From Mucilaginibacter sp. (lineage in GTDB: Bacteria > Bacteroidota > Bacteroidia > Sphingobacteriales > Sphingobacteriaceae): a DNA stretch of 64,000 nt. Below, piece after piece: positions 25,326-34,396 of the stretch. Each line of letters opens with the position of its first letter. Within the stretch, counting starts at the first letter, position 1. The stretch lies in contig NZ_JAQBOC010000051.1 of assembly GCF_028288225.1 (NCBI RefSeq), positions 1-64,000 on the forward strand, given 5' to 3'. Both the position numbers and the translations under genes were made by a program. A model generated the notes under the pieces. The model saw only the letters and a program-made list of their open reading frames with translations, was not told the DNA's origin and did not search any database.

Positions 25326-26670
25326 AGAGAGAAATAAACGCACCGATGGGTTTGCGGACGTGAAGTCGGTTTGCCATGAAGTACATGCAACTATTAAAGT
25401 AACGGCGGATGCCGGGCATTATGACACGCAGGTTATGTTAAAGGTTTTATTAAACATTTTAGCGCGGTGGTGTAATAATATTCATGTTTGCTGCCCCGAA
25501 GTAAGAGATATTTCAGAAGTTAATTCAACGCTGCCTGTATCGATGCGGGGCCTGCTTTCAAAGATAGACCCGTTTGGAAACTTTACCTTCGGTGATGAAG
25601 CACAACAGGGTGATATTACAGTTTTTATCGGCCCTCCTGAAAGTGACTATTTACAGCCATTCATTGCTATCGATAGCGGTGGCTGGATTTCCAGCTGTTC
25701 TTTCAATAATTATGGGCATTGTGAAAAAGTAACCAATGACAGCAACCCCTTAGGCCCGGCTATGGCTGCCTGCCTGGCAAACGCCGAATTGTTTAGGTGG
25801 GCTAATAGTATTATAAGCGTGCCTTATTCCAAATGGTATTCTTTATATGATCTTTCGGTTTCTACAAACTCCTTAATCTGCCCAGTAGAATTTTCTAATA
25901 CGGATCTTGGCCGGCTACATGTGGTAGGTTGCGGGGCCATTGGTTCTTCGTTTACTTATTTAATTAATTTGACCGACCTTTATGGCACATTGACCTTTGT
26001 CGATGCTGATCAGGGCGTAGAGTTACATAACACCAGCAGCTCATTGTTGTTCACACCTGCAAACGTGGGTAGTGGACTGACTAAGGCAAGCCTATGCGCA
26101 GGTTACATCAATAGAAACTTTCTGGTTAGCGAGATTTTTGATGGCGATTATAAAAATTTCGGTTATAAGCACGATACACCGGCTAAATCTGCTGAAGTTA
26201 TACTTTGCTTCGCTAATGATTTTGATATCTGGTCTACGGTACAACATCTTTACCCGCCGACTGTATTTCACGCTACGACAAGCAGGTCTTGGGGTATCAA
26301 CGTTGGCCGGCATATTCCATTAAAGGATAACTGCATTATGTGTACGTTTCAGCAACTTGCAAGGACGAAATATGTGCCCGTATGTGCTGAAGGTGCGATG
26401 CCACAAAAACCTGTTGAAGATAATGCAGCTGATGCGCAAGAGCCCCATGCTAGTATATTGCCTTTTCTTTCTCCGGCTGCCGCAGTAGTAGCTCTGGCAG
26501 AACTCGTTAAGTATAAGTTAGGAAAAAGGCCTGATGAAAATACTGTTCAGTTTAACATGTCTACAAGTGATGGCGTGTTGCTTGATGATCAGGAAAGGGC
26601 ATTTAATTGTGCAATTTGCCAGCATCAGAGTGCAGGGATTTACAAAAATCTATACGTAGAGGCAGTATAA
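25306..26670 (+). CDS. E1-like ubiquitin-activating enzyme (BilD-like)
   Basis: A 454-residue ThiF/E1-type adenylating enzyme. The N-terminal 190 residues form an extra domain typical of bacterial defence E1s. The Rossmann nucleotide-binding core has GCGAIG (residues 208-213) and the acidic FVDADQGVELHN. Cysteines C343/C346 and C435/C438 probably bind zinc, and C360 (VPVCAEG) is a candidate for the thioester Cys. It is the last gene of the operon and is followed by a strong terminator (26685-26724). It activates the Ubl with ATP for transfer to the E2. Confidence 0.9.
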   Translation: MKEDWYKERNKRTDGFADVKSVCHEVHATIKVTADAGHYDTQVMLKVLLNILARWCNNIHVCCPEVRDISEVNSTLPVSMRGLLSKIDPFGNFTFGDEAQQGDITVFIGPPESDYLQPFIAIDSGGWISSCSFNNYGHCEKVTNDSNPLGPAMAACLANAELFRWANSIISVPYSKWYSLYDLSVSTNSLICPVEFSNTDLGRLHVVGCGAIGSSFTYLINLTDLYGTLTFVDADQGVELHNTSSSLLFTPANVGSGLTKASLCAGYINRNFLVSEIFDGDYKNFGYKHDTPAKSAEVILCFANDFDIWSTVQHLYPPTVFHATTSRSWGINVGRHIPLKDNCIMCTFQQLARTKYVPVCAEGAMPQKPVEDNAADAQEPHASILPFLSPAAAVVALAELVKYKLGKRPDENTVQFNMSTSDGVLLDDQERAFNCAICQHQSAGIYKNLYVEAV

Positions 26671-26684
26671 AACCCGCAAGCCTT

Positions 26685-26724
26685 AATAAAACAAGAAGCT
26701 ATTTTGCCGGCTTCTTGTTTTATT
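26685..26724 (+). terminator. Terminator of the ubiquitin-like operon
   Basis: AATAAAACAAGAAGC (26685-26699) and its exact complement (26710-26724) form a 15-bp stem with a 10-nt loop; the 3' arm is itself T-rich. It closes the four-gene operon and separates it from the next pair. Confidence 0.85.
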
Positions 26725-26819
26725 ATTTGTAAGCTTTGTTTATGTATTTATTAAAATAAATATTATACATTAGCGGACTATACCTTATGTGTACATACTC
26801 AAATGTATCCATATAAACC

Positions 26820-27779
26820 ATGGCTGAAAACAAATTAGAATTTATCATCAGTAAAGATTCATCTCAAAGAGATATTGAGCTGGATAATATGTCTGTAAAT
26901 GCCGCTCAAGCATTTTCGGTATTACTGACGGCTATGATTAATATTGTTCAGCTGAATAACGACCCTCAAGGCGTTAAAATACAAATCAAGGCTGGCTCTG
27001 CAGTGTTGATCGCTGAAGGATCAGAGGAGCAAATCGAAGAAATTGAACAGAACTTTAATGATGTCATTCAATATAAATCTTCTAACAAAGACCTGGTGAA
27101 CGGCTGGCGCGAAGTACAGAAACTTTTTCATGCCAACGGGTTGGAATATGCCGCTAATATTTTTAAAAATGACCATAAAGTTTCTATTTTCCATACACTT
27201 AAAACCAGCAAAAAATTACGGGCCAAACCGGTAAGTTATAAAATCAAATCTTCTATTCGCTTTTTAACGGGAAAACTTATTGCTGTAGGCGGTTCAAATC
27301 CTAACATCCATCTGGAAGAAGTTGATGGAAAACGCCTGACGATAAGTTGTACAGAAAACAATGCAAAAAAAGCTAATAAATTCCTGTATGAGCCCATTAT
27401 GATAAGCTGCTGGGTAAAAACAGGGAAAGATGAGCATAAGTATGAGCTGTGTGATTCTTACTGGAACAAAGAGCCTTTTAATGACTTTAAATCTTTTATG
27501 GAGGATTTTGTTGGCACAACCAATGAGATAGAGCAACTAAAAAAACTTCATTATAAATGCCGCTCTTACCTTGATGTGCAAAATTATGGCTCTTTTAGAA
27601 AATTTATACGCCTGTTTATACATGACAGCACCGATGTAAATGTATTAAAGACAATACTGATAATCACGCAGGCCTTTAAAGACCATGAAAAACTTGGAGG
27701 CATGCGCAATGACATGAAAACCCTATTTGATAAACAAATGAGGATATACCGTAAACGTAAAGAAAATAATAAGTGGTAA
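26820..27779 (+). CDS. Unknown protein of cargo 1, first of a coupled pair
   Basis: A 319-residue soluble protein that I do not recognise. The N-terminus is an alpha/beta region (residues 1-90, LEFIISKDSSQRDIELDNMSVNAAQAF), the middle (about 135-215) is beta-rich with GGSNPNIHLEEVDGKRLTISC, and the C-terminus is helical and basic (RIYRKRKENNKW). Two cysteines are at about 176 and 200. Its stop overlaps the GTG start of the next gene, so the two are a unit, transcribed after the Bil terminator. Position in a defence cargo suggests a conflict role, but nothing in the sequence proves it. Confidence 0.75.
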   Translation: MAENKLEFIISKDSSQRDIELDNMSVNAAQAFSVLLTAMINIVQLNNDPQGVKIQIKAGSAVLIAEGSEEQIEEIEQNFNDVIQYKSSNKDLVNGWREVQKLFHANGLEYAANIFKNDHKVSIFHTLKTSKKLRAKPVSYKIKSSIRFLTGKLIAVGGSNPNIHLEEVDGKRLTISCTENNAKKANKFLYEPIMISCWVKTGKDEHKYELCDSYWNKEPFNDFKSFMEDFVGTTNEIEQLKKLHYKCRSYLDVQNYGSFRKFIRLFIHDSTDVNVLKTILIITQAFKDHEKLGGMRNDMKTLFDKQMRIYRKRKENNKW

Positions 27780-28450
27780 CCTATCAAAACATAGAAGACA
27801 ACATTATCAGCTGCCTGGCTGATGATCTCCCTGAAAATATGATTGGTGCTGCTATTGTATCTAATGAGGATGGTTCTCAGCATGCAGCAATTTTTATCCG
27901 ATATAATGGAGAATCACAAATGTTTCATTTCACAGGGAAGAATGTGATGATTGAAGATGTATTAAGTTTGGATGAAGCATATTATCATAAGCGTTTGGAT
28001 TTTATCGATCCGATTTTATTACCGGCGTTTTTGGCGCAATGCGAACTAGTGTTAGAAAAGGCGCAACCAAAATTCGGTTACTTTTACGATGGTGCACTTT
28101 ACAATGCCAACGGTGATTTTTTGAGTCCTTCTGCGTTCCCGGAATACATGACCTGTGTCGGCTTTTGTCTAAATGTAATTAAAGGATTTTTGAGTGACCA
28201 GGATTACTTCACCTATACAGATTGGGACTCCACTACGCTTGATGAATCTTATGCTATCAATTTCGTAGAAAAGGTAAAAGAAGATTACCCGGATATAAAT
28301 TTGGCTGACTTTAAAGCAAATCTTCGAAGAATATTTCCCATCGAGTTTTTATCCGGCGCATTTGCAGATGATTTACCCGTGGCCAAAAGCTTCATTAATA
28401 ATATAAAACTAGATGTACAAGATATCTTGGAAAGAAAATTGGTTGCTTAA
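27773..28450 (+). CDS. Unknown protein of cargo 1, second of a coupled pair
   Basis: A 225-residue acidic soluble protein starting at GTG 27773, 7 bp inside the upstream gene. It has an N-terminal alpha/beta domain (DNIISCLADDLPENMIGAAIVSNEDGSQHAAIFI) and a helical C-terminus. No membrane helix, zinc motif or catalytic signature is visible. Together with the gene before it, it could be an immunity/effector pair. The family is not recognised. Confidence 0.75.
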   Translation: MVTYQNIEDNIISCLADDLPENMIGAAIVSNEDGSQHAAIFIRYNGESQMFHFTGKNVMIEDVLSLDEAYYHKRLDFIDPILLPAFLAQCELVLEKAQPKFGYFYDGALYNANGDFLSPSAFPEYMTCVGFCLNVIKGFLSDQDYFTYTDWDSTTLDESYAINFVEKVKEDYPDINLADFKANLRRIFPIEFLSGAFADDLPVAKSFINNIKLDVQDILERKLVA

Positions 28451-28492
28451 TGCGGTATCTATTATATTGACATGCAGTGTGCGCAATGATAT

Positions 28493-28512
28493 TGCGCCCC
28501 AACTGAATTCGA
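28493..28512 (-). other. Imperfect match to the tRNA-Lys 3' end, possible second att site
   Basis: TGCGCCCCAACTGAATTCGA resembles TGCGCCCAGCAGGATTCGA at 21973-21991, in the same orientation, with a 1-nt gap and a few mismatches. It lies just before tyrosine recombinase 2. If real, the two sites bracket the Bil cargo. A GCGCAAT/ATTGCGC hairpin also spans this spot, so chance or a terminator is possible. Confidence 0.3.
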
Positions 28513-28527
28513 GAGACGAAGATTTCA

Positions 28528-29457
28528 TTAAATCAACCCGTCAATACTCATTTTTTCTATGTCAGAACGCATCTCATCAACTGGCAAGCACCGTAAATAC
28601 ACCGCAGTCATGCGAATATCCCGATGACCCATTAACTGTTTTAAACTAAACAGGTTACTACTCTGCTTTAGAAAGTTAATAGCAAACGTATGTCTGAATT
28701 GGTGTAAGTGAAATCTAACTTTTGAAGCCGTATTGAGCATACGAACTAAATGCTTTAGACCATCTCGGGTAAAGCGTTTGTCGGATGTGCTGGAAACAAA
28801 CAAGTGCTGGCACGTATAGTGTTTTCGCTCCTTTAGATAGTCTTTTAAAGTTGTAATAACGGTACTGGTTAAAGGCAAGCTGCGGGACATGCTGGATTTG
28901 GAGGTTTCTGCACGGATGGTAATCGTTTTGCGCTCTAAATCAATATCTCGAATTTGTAACAGTATCACTTCTTCTCTTCGTAGGCCACAGAATAACAATA
29001 TGTTAAAGAGTGCAAGATTGCGTTTCAGTATTAAAAGGTTGTTGTTATGATGTACATAAATCGCTGCAAAAATCTTTTCAACCTCTTCTCTTTTTAAAAA
29101 CCGTTTATCCTCATAGGTCACTTTTGGATATTTCATGTCAGAAAAGGGATTCGCTTCGATATGCTGATGCTTTTCAAGCCAATTGAAAAAGCTATTGAGC
29201 TTGCCCCAATAGGTTGCCACGGTTGATTTTTTGACCCCAACCTTTATTTTTCCTTTACCTACAATGCGTTTACGCTCATTGAGTATTTTAAAGAAATTGG
29301 TTATTGTAATACTAGTTAAGTCCGTGAGTTGTATATCGGGTATAATTTTGACGAAAAGAGAAAAAACATCCGTATAGCCCCGAATGGTTTCTGGCCTCAA
29401 TTTTTGAGAAAATTCACACTCCCATATAAATTGCTGAAATAGCTCATGGATGTCCAT
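28528..29457 (-). CDS. Tyrosine recombinase 2
   Basis: A 309-residue Xer-type recombinase. It has an N-terminal core-binding domain (LFQQFIWECEFSQKLRPETIRGYTDVF) and a catalytic domain with Arg in CGLRREEVILLQI, HQFRHTFAI, MGHRD and the Tyr in MTAVYLRC. It is only moderately similar to recombinase 1 and runs on the same strand. It separates the Bil cargo from the truncated HerA-like ATPase. Complete by length and motifs. Confidence 0.93.
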   Translation of the reverse strand: MDIHELFQQFIWECEFSQKLRPETIRGYTDVFSLFVKIIPDIQLTDLTSITITNFFKILNERKRIVGKGKIKVGVKKSTVATYWGKLNSFFNWLEKHQHIEANPFSDMKYPKVTYEDKRFLKREEVEKIFAAIYVHHNNNLLILKRNLALFNILLFCGLRREEVILLQIRDIDLERKTITIRAETSKSSMSRSLPLTSTVITTLKDYLKERKHYTCQHLFVSSTSDKRFTRDGLKHLVRMLNTASKVRFHLHQFRHTFAINFLKQSSNLFSLKQLMGHRDIRMTAVYLRCLPVDEMRSDIEKMSIDGLI

Positions 29458-29556
29458 GTATCTATTTTCCTCTACATGAGCGGATATAAATAGATTCGTA
29501 TTTTAGGGCTTCAGCCCAATTACTGCCGCCTACAAATCCACATGTGTATTGATTAG

Positions 29557-30756
29557 TATATAAAGGCAACCAACGACCATTCAAAACCATTCACCCCCAT
29601 TGGCTACACCAACTGGCGCAACACCAACCAACTCTTTGGCATCAAACTTCAAGACCGTTTTTCTCATATCTACAGCATCGGAAAGACTGGGGTCGGAAAA
29701 ACCACCTTGCTTTTAAACATGGCTATCGATGATATCCACAAGGGTTATGGCGTGTGCCTGATTGAGCCACATGGGGACGCGAGTGCAAAGCTGCTGCAAG
29801 CCATTCCCGAACACCGCAGAAAGGACGTTATCTATTTCAACCCGGCTGACACTTCCCACCGCACCGGCTTTAACCCGCTCTTGAACGTGCCGGAAGAAGC
29901 GCGGCACTTGGTGGCGTCTGAAATCGTATTGTCATTTAAAAAGATATGGGGCGATTCCTGGGGGCCGCGCTTGGAGTACATTTTGCGCTTTTCCATACTG
30001 ACCCTTCTGGACTATCCCACCGCAACGCTCCTTGATATTCAACCGCTCCTGTTAGACCAGGCATTCAGGAACATGGTGCTGCTATATACCGACAACCCTG
30101 CAATCCTATCCTTTTGGCACAATGAATATGACAAGTACACCAACAGCTTTAGAACAGAAGCCATCGTGCCAATTCTGAACAAGGCTGGTGTATTCACGGC
30201 CAACGGGATCCTGAAGGATATCGTTGGCCAGCAGGAGAGCATTTCCCTCTATGACATCATGAACAAGGGCAAGATACTGATTTGCAACCTGTCGAAAGGC
30301 AGCATCGGAGAGGATGTGTCGCAGATACTGGGAAGCCTGCTGACGACCAGCATCCAGACCGCAGCCATGCGCAGAGCCATAATAGCAGAGGAAGAACGCA
30401 AGCCCTTTATGGTCTTCATTGACGAATGCCATTCCTTTATTACCACTACATTTGCTGCCATATTAAGTGAGGTTCGTAAGTATAAAATAGGCTTATTCTT
30501 AACCCATCAATATTTAGAGCAACTACACGACGACGTGCGAAGCGGGATATTGGGAAATGTAGGGACGATTATCTGCTTTCGCCTGGGAACAACTGACGCA
30601 AAAGTAATGGCAGAAGAGTTTTACCCGACATTCAAAATTGATGATTTTATCAACTTGCCGAGGTTTAATGTGTATTTAAAGCTACTGATTGACGGGGTCG
30701 GCTGCACTGCATTTAGTGCGGTGACATTTTCCTTAGTAACGTTGTCCCGAATATAA
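29557..30756 (+). pseudogene. HerA/VirD4-like ATPase, no canonical start and truncated C-terminus
   Basis: The frame is open from 29557 (after TAG 29554-29556) but contains no ATG/GTG/TTG until 29707, which lies beyond the Walker A motif GKTGVGKTT (about 29683-29709). The true N-terminus therefore lies upstream of that ATG: TPIGYTNWRNT precedes the P-loop, as in full-length relatives. Walker B is FMVFIDECHS and the arginine-finger region GTIICFRLGTTDAK. It aligns with the core of the 973-residue ATPase at 37906. The end, AFSAVTFS, runs into unrelated sequence and stops where low-GC cargo 2 begins, so both ends look damaged. A non-standard ATA/ATT start is the alternative. Confidence 0.65.
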
Positions 30757-30818
30757 GATACATTTGGGGAGCTAACTTTTGAAGAAAATCTCAATTCGTA
30801 TATTTTATAACAACCAAA

Positions 30819-31349
30819 TTAACTAAAGTATTCTTTATATTCCTTTAATTTAATTAAAAATCTGGATGATAGCTCAACACTACAATCATGTAATTTTTCG
30901 TATAGTTCACATGATTGATAGTAGTAATTTTCAATCTTTTTTTTGTCCCAGGTTGACGGTGGCTGATTTAAATTAGATATGCGGTCAGCCAATTTTACCA
31001 TCCAAATTTCCTTTGGTTGTAATATTATCCTCTCTATGCTATCGGTTATTCGAATTTCTTTAGGGAGTGTATAGTTTTTTGTTAAAGCTTGCACGCCTTC
31101 AGCTACTTGCAATCCAAAAGCTTTTTTTATTTCCTCGTAACTTGTGTTTGTATCCTCAATGCTGTCATGTAAAGCCGCACAAGTCATAATAAGATCATTG
31201 TCTGTGGCCTCATCTAGAATGCTGGACAACTCAAAACAGACGCTTGCAATATGTACAATATAAGGAAGTTCACTTCCTGGTATTAACTGGCCATTATGAA
31301 CAAATGATGCGAATTTAAAGGCTTTTAGAAAAAGGTCGATTTTATACAT
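30819..31349 (-). CDS. SpoT/Mesh1-type HD hydrolase
   Basis: A 176-residue HD protein of the length of small alarmone hydrolases (Mesh1). Metal ligands are H33 (YIVH), H61-D62 with the SpoT-type signature HDSIEDT, and the later Asp in VKLADRISNL. It is the third gene of the RelA-TIR/Nudix-HD operon, starting 18 bp after the TIR-Nudix stop. It would degrade the alarmone-like product of the synthetase and could act as the antitoxin or brake, as hydrolases do in toxSAS pairs. Confidence 0.88.
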   Translation of the reverse strand: MYKIDLFLKAFKFASFVHNGQLIPGSELPYIVHIASVCFELSSILDEATDNDLIMTCAALHDSIEDTNTSYEEIKKAFGLQVAEGVQALTKNYTLPKEIRITDSIERIILQPKEIWMVKLADRISNLNQPPSTWDKKKIENYYYQSCELYEKLHDCSVELSSRFLIKLKEYKEYFS

Positions 31350-31367
31350 TGTTATTTAGTAAGCTTA

Positions 31368-33293
31368 TTATATAATGGCATATTTTTCAATTAAATGCAT
31401 ATTTTCATCAGCGCCACCATCGAAGCTAATAATTGGCATATTATTGGTGCTTTTTATCGTTACACAATCAGATTTTTGAACCCTAAAGGTCTCATCTCCA
31501 CAGTTTTCTATTAACTCGTCAACGCCCTGAATCTTTAGTCCCATAAGGTATGACGTAGACGACAACAGTTTTTCCACAGATACCCAACAATAAAAATTCA
31601 ATTTTCTTTTGTCTTCCTGTTTAATATTTTCTGTGTTATTTTCTTTTGATTCCAAGAAGGCGATCGAGTCTTCATTGATTCTGGATAAATATTTATTAAT
31701 GTCCTCATGATCAGCCTTACAAGGTATCAACTGGAATACTGAAATTTTATAATTTCTTAAAATCGGGCCATCGCCCTCACTTAATCCAAGGCTACCTGCT
31801 CCTATATGTTGGGTTTCAAATTTAGACAAATATCTATAATTGAATTTATCAGTTAATTCCGCAACCAAACGTTTTCCAACCACAATTTTAGCAGTGTTAA
31901 TGGATTTTATATCAGAATTTACGTCCTCTAATCCTGAAGATGGGATTTGGAATTTATTTGCAAGGAAATCCCATCTTACAAGGATATATTTATCTTTTTG
32001 TTCATCTTTTTTGCCAAAAATCAGGAGATCGCAAACATTTCGCATACTTAGCGCTTTAGGAAGTTTGCCAGACAGTATTCCTAACAGATTCTCATGTTGG
32101 TCAAACAACCCTTCTTTAAACTTTCTAAGCGTTACCATATTGGCACCTTGTTCAATTTGTTTAAACGAATTCTTCGAACCCATTGCTTCGAAGATCACGC
32201 CTTCTGTTAATGACCATTCCGAAAGCAGTCTAATTAATTGATGAGATAGGGTTGACGAGGCCGTATAATTGCCCTGGTCATTTAAAAAACCCAAAAGAGA
32301 CAAAAAAGAATAGATTATCTGGGTCGATTCAATTGTTAAATCAGGGAGTTGCGTGGGGAGCGCGTTGTTTGTTTTTAAATTTTTCGATAAAAAATTACTA
32401 ATATGCATCAAAGGCTTATAGGTATAAATGTATCGTTTTGCGGCTTTTATAAATTTTGCCGTTGATCCAAAATAAATCATTTCGCGATTCGAAAAAACCT
32501 CAGGAAGTTCAAGCCATCTAGAGTCCTTAAATTCATTCGCTGTATCAATTGTTTTTTTGTCAACATATGCAACGAATATAGACATAACTATAAAATCGTC
32601 TTTATTATCAATCACCCAATTATCAACTATTTCGGTTATATAGGTTACCTCATTTTTTTTTAATTTAATACCGCACTCTTCTTCAACTTCCCTAATGGCA
32701 GCATCTTCAGCACTCTCATCTTCTTCTACTTTTCCTCCCGGTAATTGCCATAACCCTGCACCTGATTTTTGAAACTCAGATCGTTGAAGGAGTAACAATT
32801 TACCATCTTGTATCATTACGACACTGGCTGCTCTGATGTTAGTCTTCTTCCGTTCCGGTATATCGACAGTTCCAATTACTTGTTTAATCGAATTAAATGG
32901 GGTATTAGTTAAAATGGACAATAACTTTTTATTTCCTTCAACATCTTTAAATTCCTTCCTAAAGTCAATAACCAAATTTAAATCTAATCCTTCGGGTATT
33001 TCATTTTTGTCGCTTCCTGGGAGTAAAACAGGAATAATTTTAAAAGAATTGGACTTAATTAATTGTAGCGCAATTTCTATTTCATACAATTGTCCCTTGA
33101 TAAGACCCGACTTTCCAATGCAAAGAATCATTACATTTGATTTTCTCAATCCACTTTCAATAGAAATAGAAAACGACTCCCCGGCAATTAAATTTTCAAA
33201 TGCCAACCAAACGTTGAACCCCTTATTCTTTAGTTGCTGGGTTAGATAAGTACTGGAACTAACATCTTGAGGATTGTAGCTTATATAAATCAT
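31368..33293 (-). CDS. TIR-Nudix fusion protein with a C-terminal extension
   Basis: A 641-residue three-part protein. Residues 1-135 form a TIR domain (MIYISYNPQD, GFNVWLAFENLIAGES, and a candidate catalytic Glu in GQLYEIEIAL). Residues 153-285 form a Nudix hydrolase with a perfect Nudix box, G187-x5-E193-x7-REVEEECGI. The C-terminal part has a helical, winged-helix-like segment (about 318-365) and a region (about 425-600, with FQIPSSGLED and VVGKRLVAEL) that looks like a second, degenerate Nudix fold. Its start overlaps the RelA/SpoT-like stop by 4 bp (ATGA). TIR domains cleave NAD+ or make signalling nucleotides; Nudix domains hydrolyse nucleotide diphosphate links. A plausible infection-triggered effector. 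Confidence 0.88.
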   Translation of the reverse strand: MIYISYNPQDVSSSTYLTQQLKNKGFNVWLAFENLIAGESFSISIESGLRKSNVMILCIGKSGLIKGQLYEIEIALQLIKSNSFKIIPVLLPGSDKNEIPEGLDLNLVIDFRKEFKDVEGNKKLLSILTNTPFNSIKQVIGTVDIPERKKTNIRAASVVMIQDGKLLLLQRSEFQKSGAGLWQLPGGKVEEDESAEDAAIREVEEECGIKLKKNEVTYITEIVDNWVIDNKDDFIVMSIFVAYVDKKTIDTANEFKDSRWLELPEVFSNREMIYFGSTAKFIKAAKRYIYTYKPLMHISNFLSKNLKTNNALPTQLPDLTIESTQIIYSFLSLLGFLNDQGNYTASSTLSHQLIRLLSEWSLTEGVIFEAMGSKNSFKQIEQGANMVTLRKFKEGLFDQHENLLGILSGKLPKALSMRNVCDLLIFGKKDEQKDKYILVRWDFLANKFQIPSSGLEDVNSDIKSINTAKIVVGKRLVAELTDKFNYRYLSKFETQHIGAGSLGLSEGDGPILRNYKISVFQLIPCKADHEDINKYLSRINEDSIAFLESKENNTENIKQEDKRKLNFYCWVSVEKLLSSTSYLMGLKIQGVDELIENCGDETFRVQKSDCVTIKSTNNMPIISFDGGADENMHLIEKYAII

Positions 33294-34363
33294 AGTATGT
33301 CATTACATAATTTAGCTTGTTGCAAAATATATTCCGCGGTAGGCTTTTCCCATCCATAGATTCTTTTCAAAAAGTCAGTTGAGATTTCCTCACACTTTGC
33401 TTTAATAATTAAAAGAAACAAAATAAAGCCGTTCGTGACTGACCAAACCTTTCCATTACCAATCACTTGAATATATTTAATGTTATTTCTACTATATTCC
33501 TTTATAACCTCCTCAAGTATACCAATAGAAGTTATTCCAATAGTCTTGCACAGCTCAACAATATTCGAACAGTCAATCTTGTTGTAATGCTCCGTAACAG
33601 ATTGGTCGTTTAACATTCCTATACTTTTAGCCACGTTTCTAGCTTCAATAACTTCATGCGAATGAGAAATAAATTGAAGTATACTGTAGTAATTGATTCC
33701 AATTTCATCGATTTCCCCTGATTCATATTTTTTTTCTAACTCGATGATATAACGCTCGTTTGCACGCTTAATTTCCAAAAATTCTTGATCCGCTAATTCA
33801 AATATACCTGCTAATCTGTTGAGCCTTCTTTTTAAACTATCTGGAACATCGTTTTCATTTTTATAGAGCGTGTGTGAAACTATTGCCCAAGAGTCTTGTA
33901 AGTTCGTTCTCAATTGCACTTCTGCCAATAAACCACTGAAACGACTCCATGAAAGATCGCTCTTTTTTTGAGCGCTTATCGACACAATATAATGCACTGA
34001 CAAATAACCAAACGTATCTGGTTTGAGGAACTTCGATTTGTCAATCGAACGTTCAGTATCTATTAAAAATTCATTACTGATAATTTCTTCAATTATTCTA
34101 ATTTGATCAATATAGCAAACGATTATTCTTACACCTGCTAAATCCGTGATGTCATTTAAAGGATCAGCATACTCCTTTCTTTTAATTTTTCCAGCAAAGC
34201 TTTTTAAATCCTTTGGTCTATGCTTTACACTAAAGTCTTTGACATTTTTATTTTCTATTTTTACTTTAAGAAATTTCGCTATTTCTTCAGCAAATTGCTT
34301 ATAGAGCTCTTGTTTTATTTTAAATTCCTCAATGTGCTTTTCTATTTCTATCTGGTTGTTCAT
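33290..34363 (-). CDS. RelA/SpoT-domain nucleotide pyrophosphokinase-like protein
   Basis: A 357-residue protein with a complete RelA/SpoT synthetase domain (about residues 40-205): R49/K51/S55 in KHRPKDLKSFAGKI, the Mg-site Asp in DITDLAGVRI, FGYLSVHYIV and E148-Q150 in EVQLRTNLQDSWA. A unique C-terminal helical region of about 150 residues follows. No TGS or ACT domain is present, so it is a small-alarmone-synthetase type rather than a ribosome-bound Rel. It is first in the operon and is coupled to TIR-Nudix by an ATGA overlap. It probably makes (p)ppGpp-like or pyrophosphorylated adenosine nucleotides. Confidence 0.9.
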   Translation of the reverse strand: MNNQIEIEKHIEEFKIKQELYKQFAEEIAKFLKVKIENKNVKDFSVKHRPKDLKSFAGKIKRKEYADPLNDITDLAGVRIIVCYIDQIRIIEEIISNEFLIDTERSIDKSKFLKPDTFGYLSVHYIVSISAQKKSDLSWSRFSGLLAEVQLRTNLQDSWAIVSHTLYKNENDVPDSLKRRLNRLAGIFELADQEFLEIKRANERYIIELEKKYESGEIDEIGINYYSILQFISHSHEVIEARNVAKSIGMLNDQSVTEHYNKIDCSNIVELCKTIGITSIGILEEVIKEYSRNNIKYIQVIGNGKVWSVTNGFILFLLIIKAKCEEISTDFLKRIYGWEKPTAEYILQQAKLCNDIL

Positions 34364-34396
34364 GATAGGTTTACTTAGATAAGGTCTTGTTAATCA

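Noticed and set aside
28413..28649. Frame over the end of recombinase 2
   Set aside because: It overlaps the catalytic end of recombinase 2 and lacks support.
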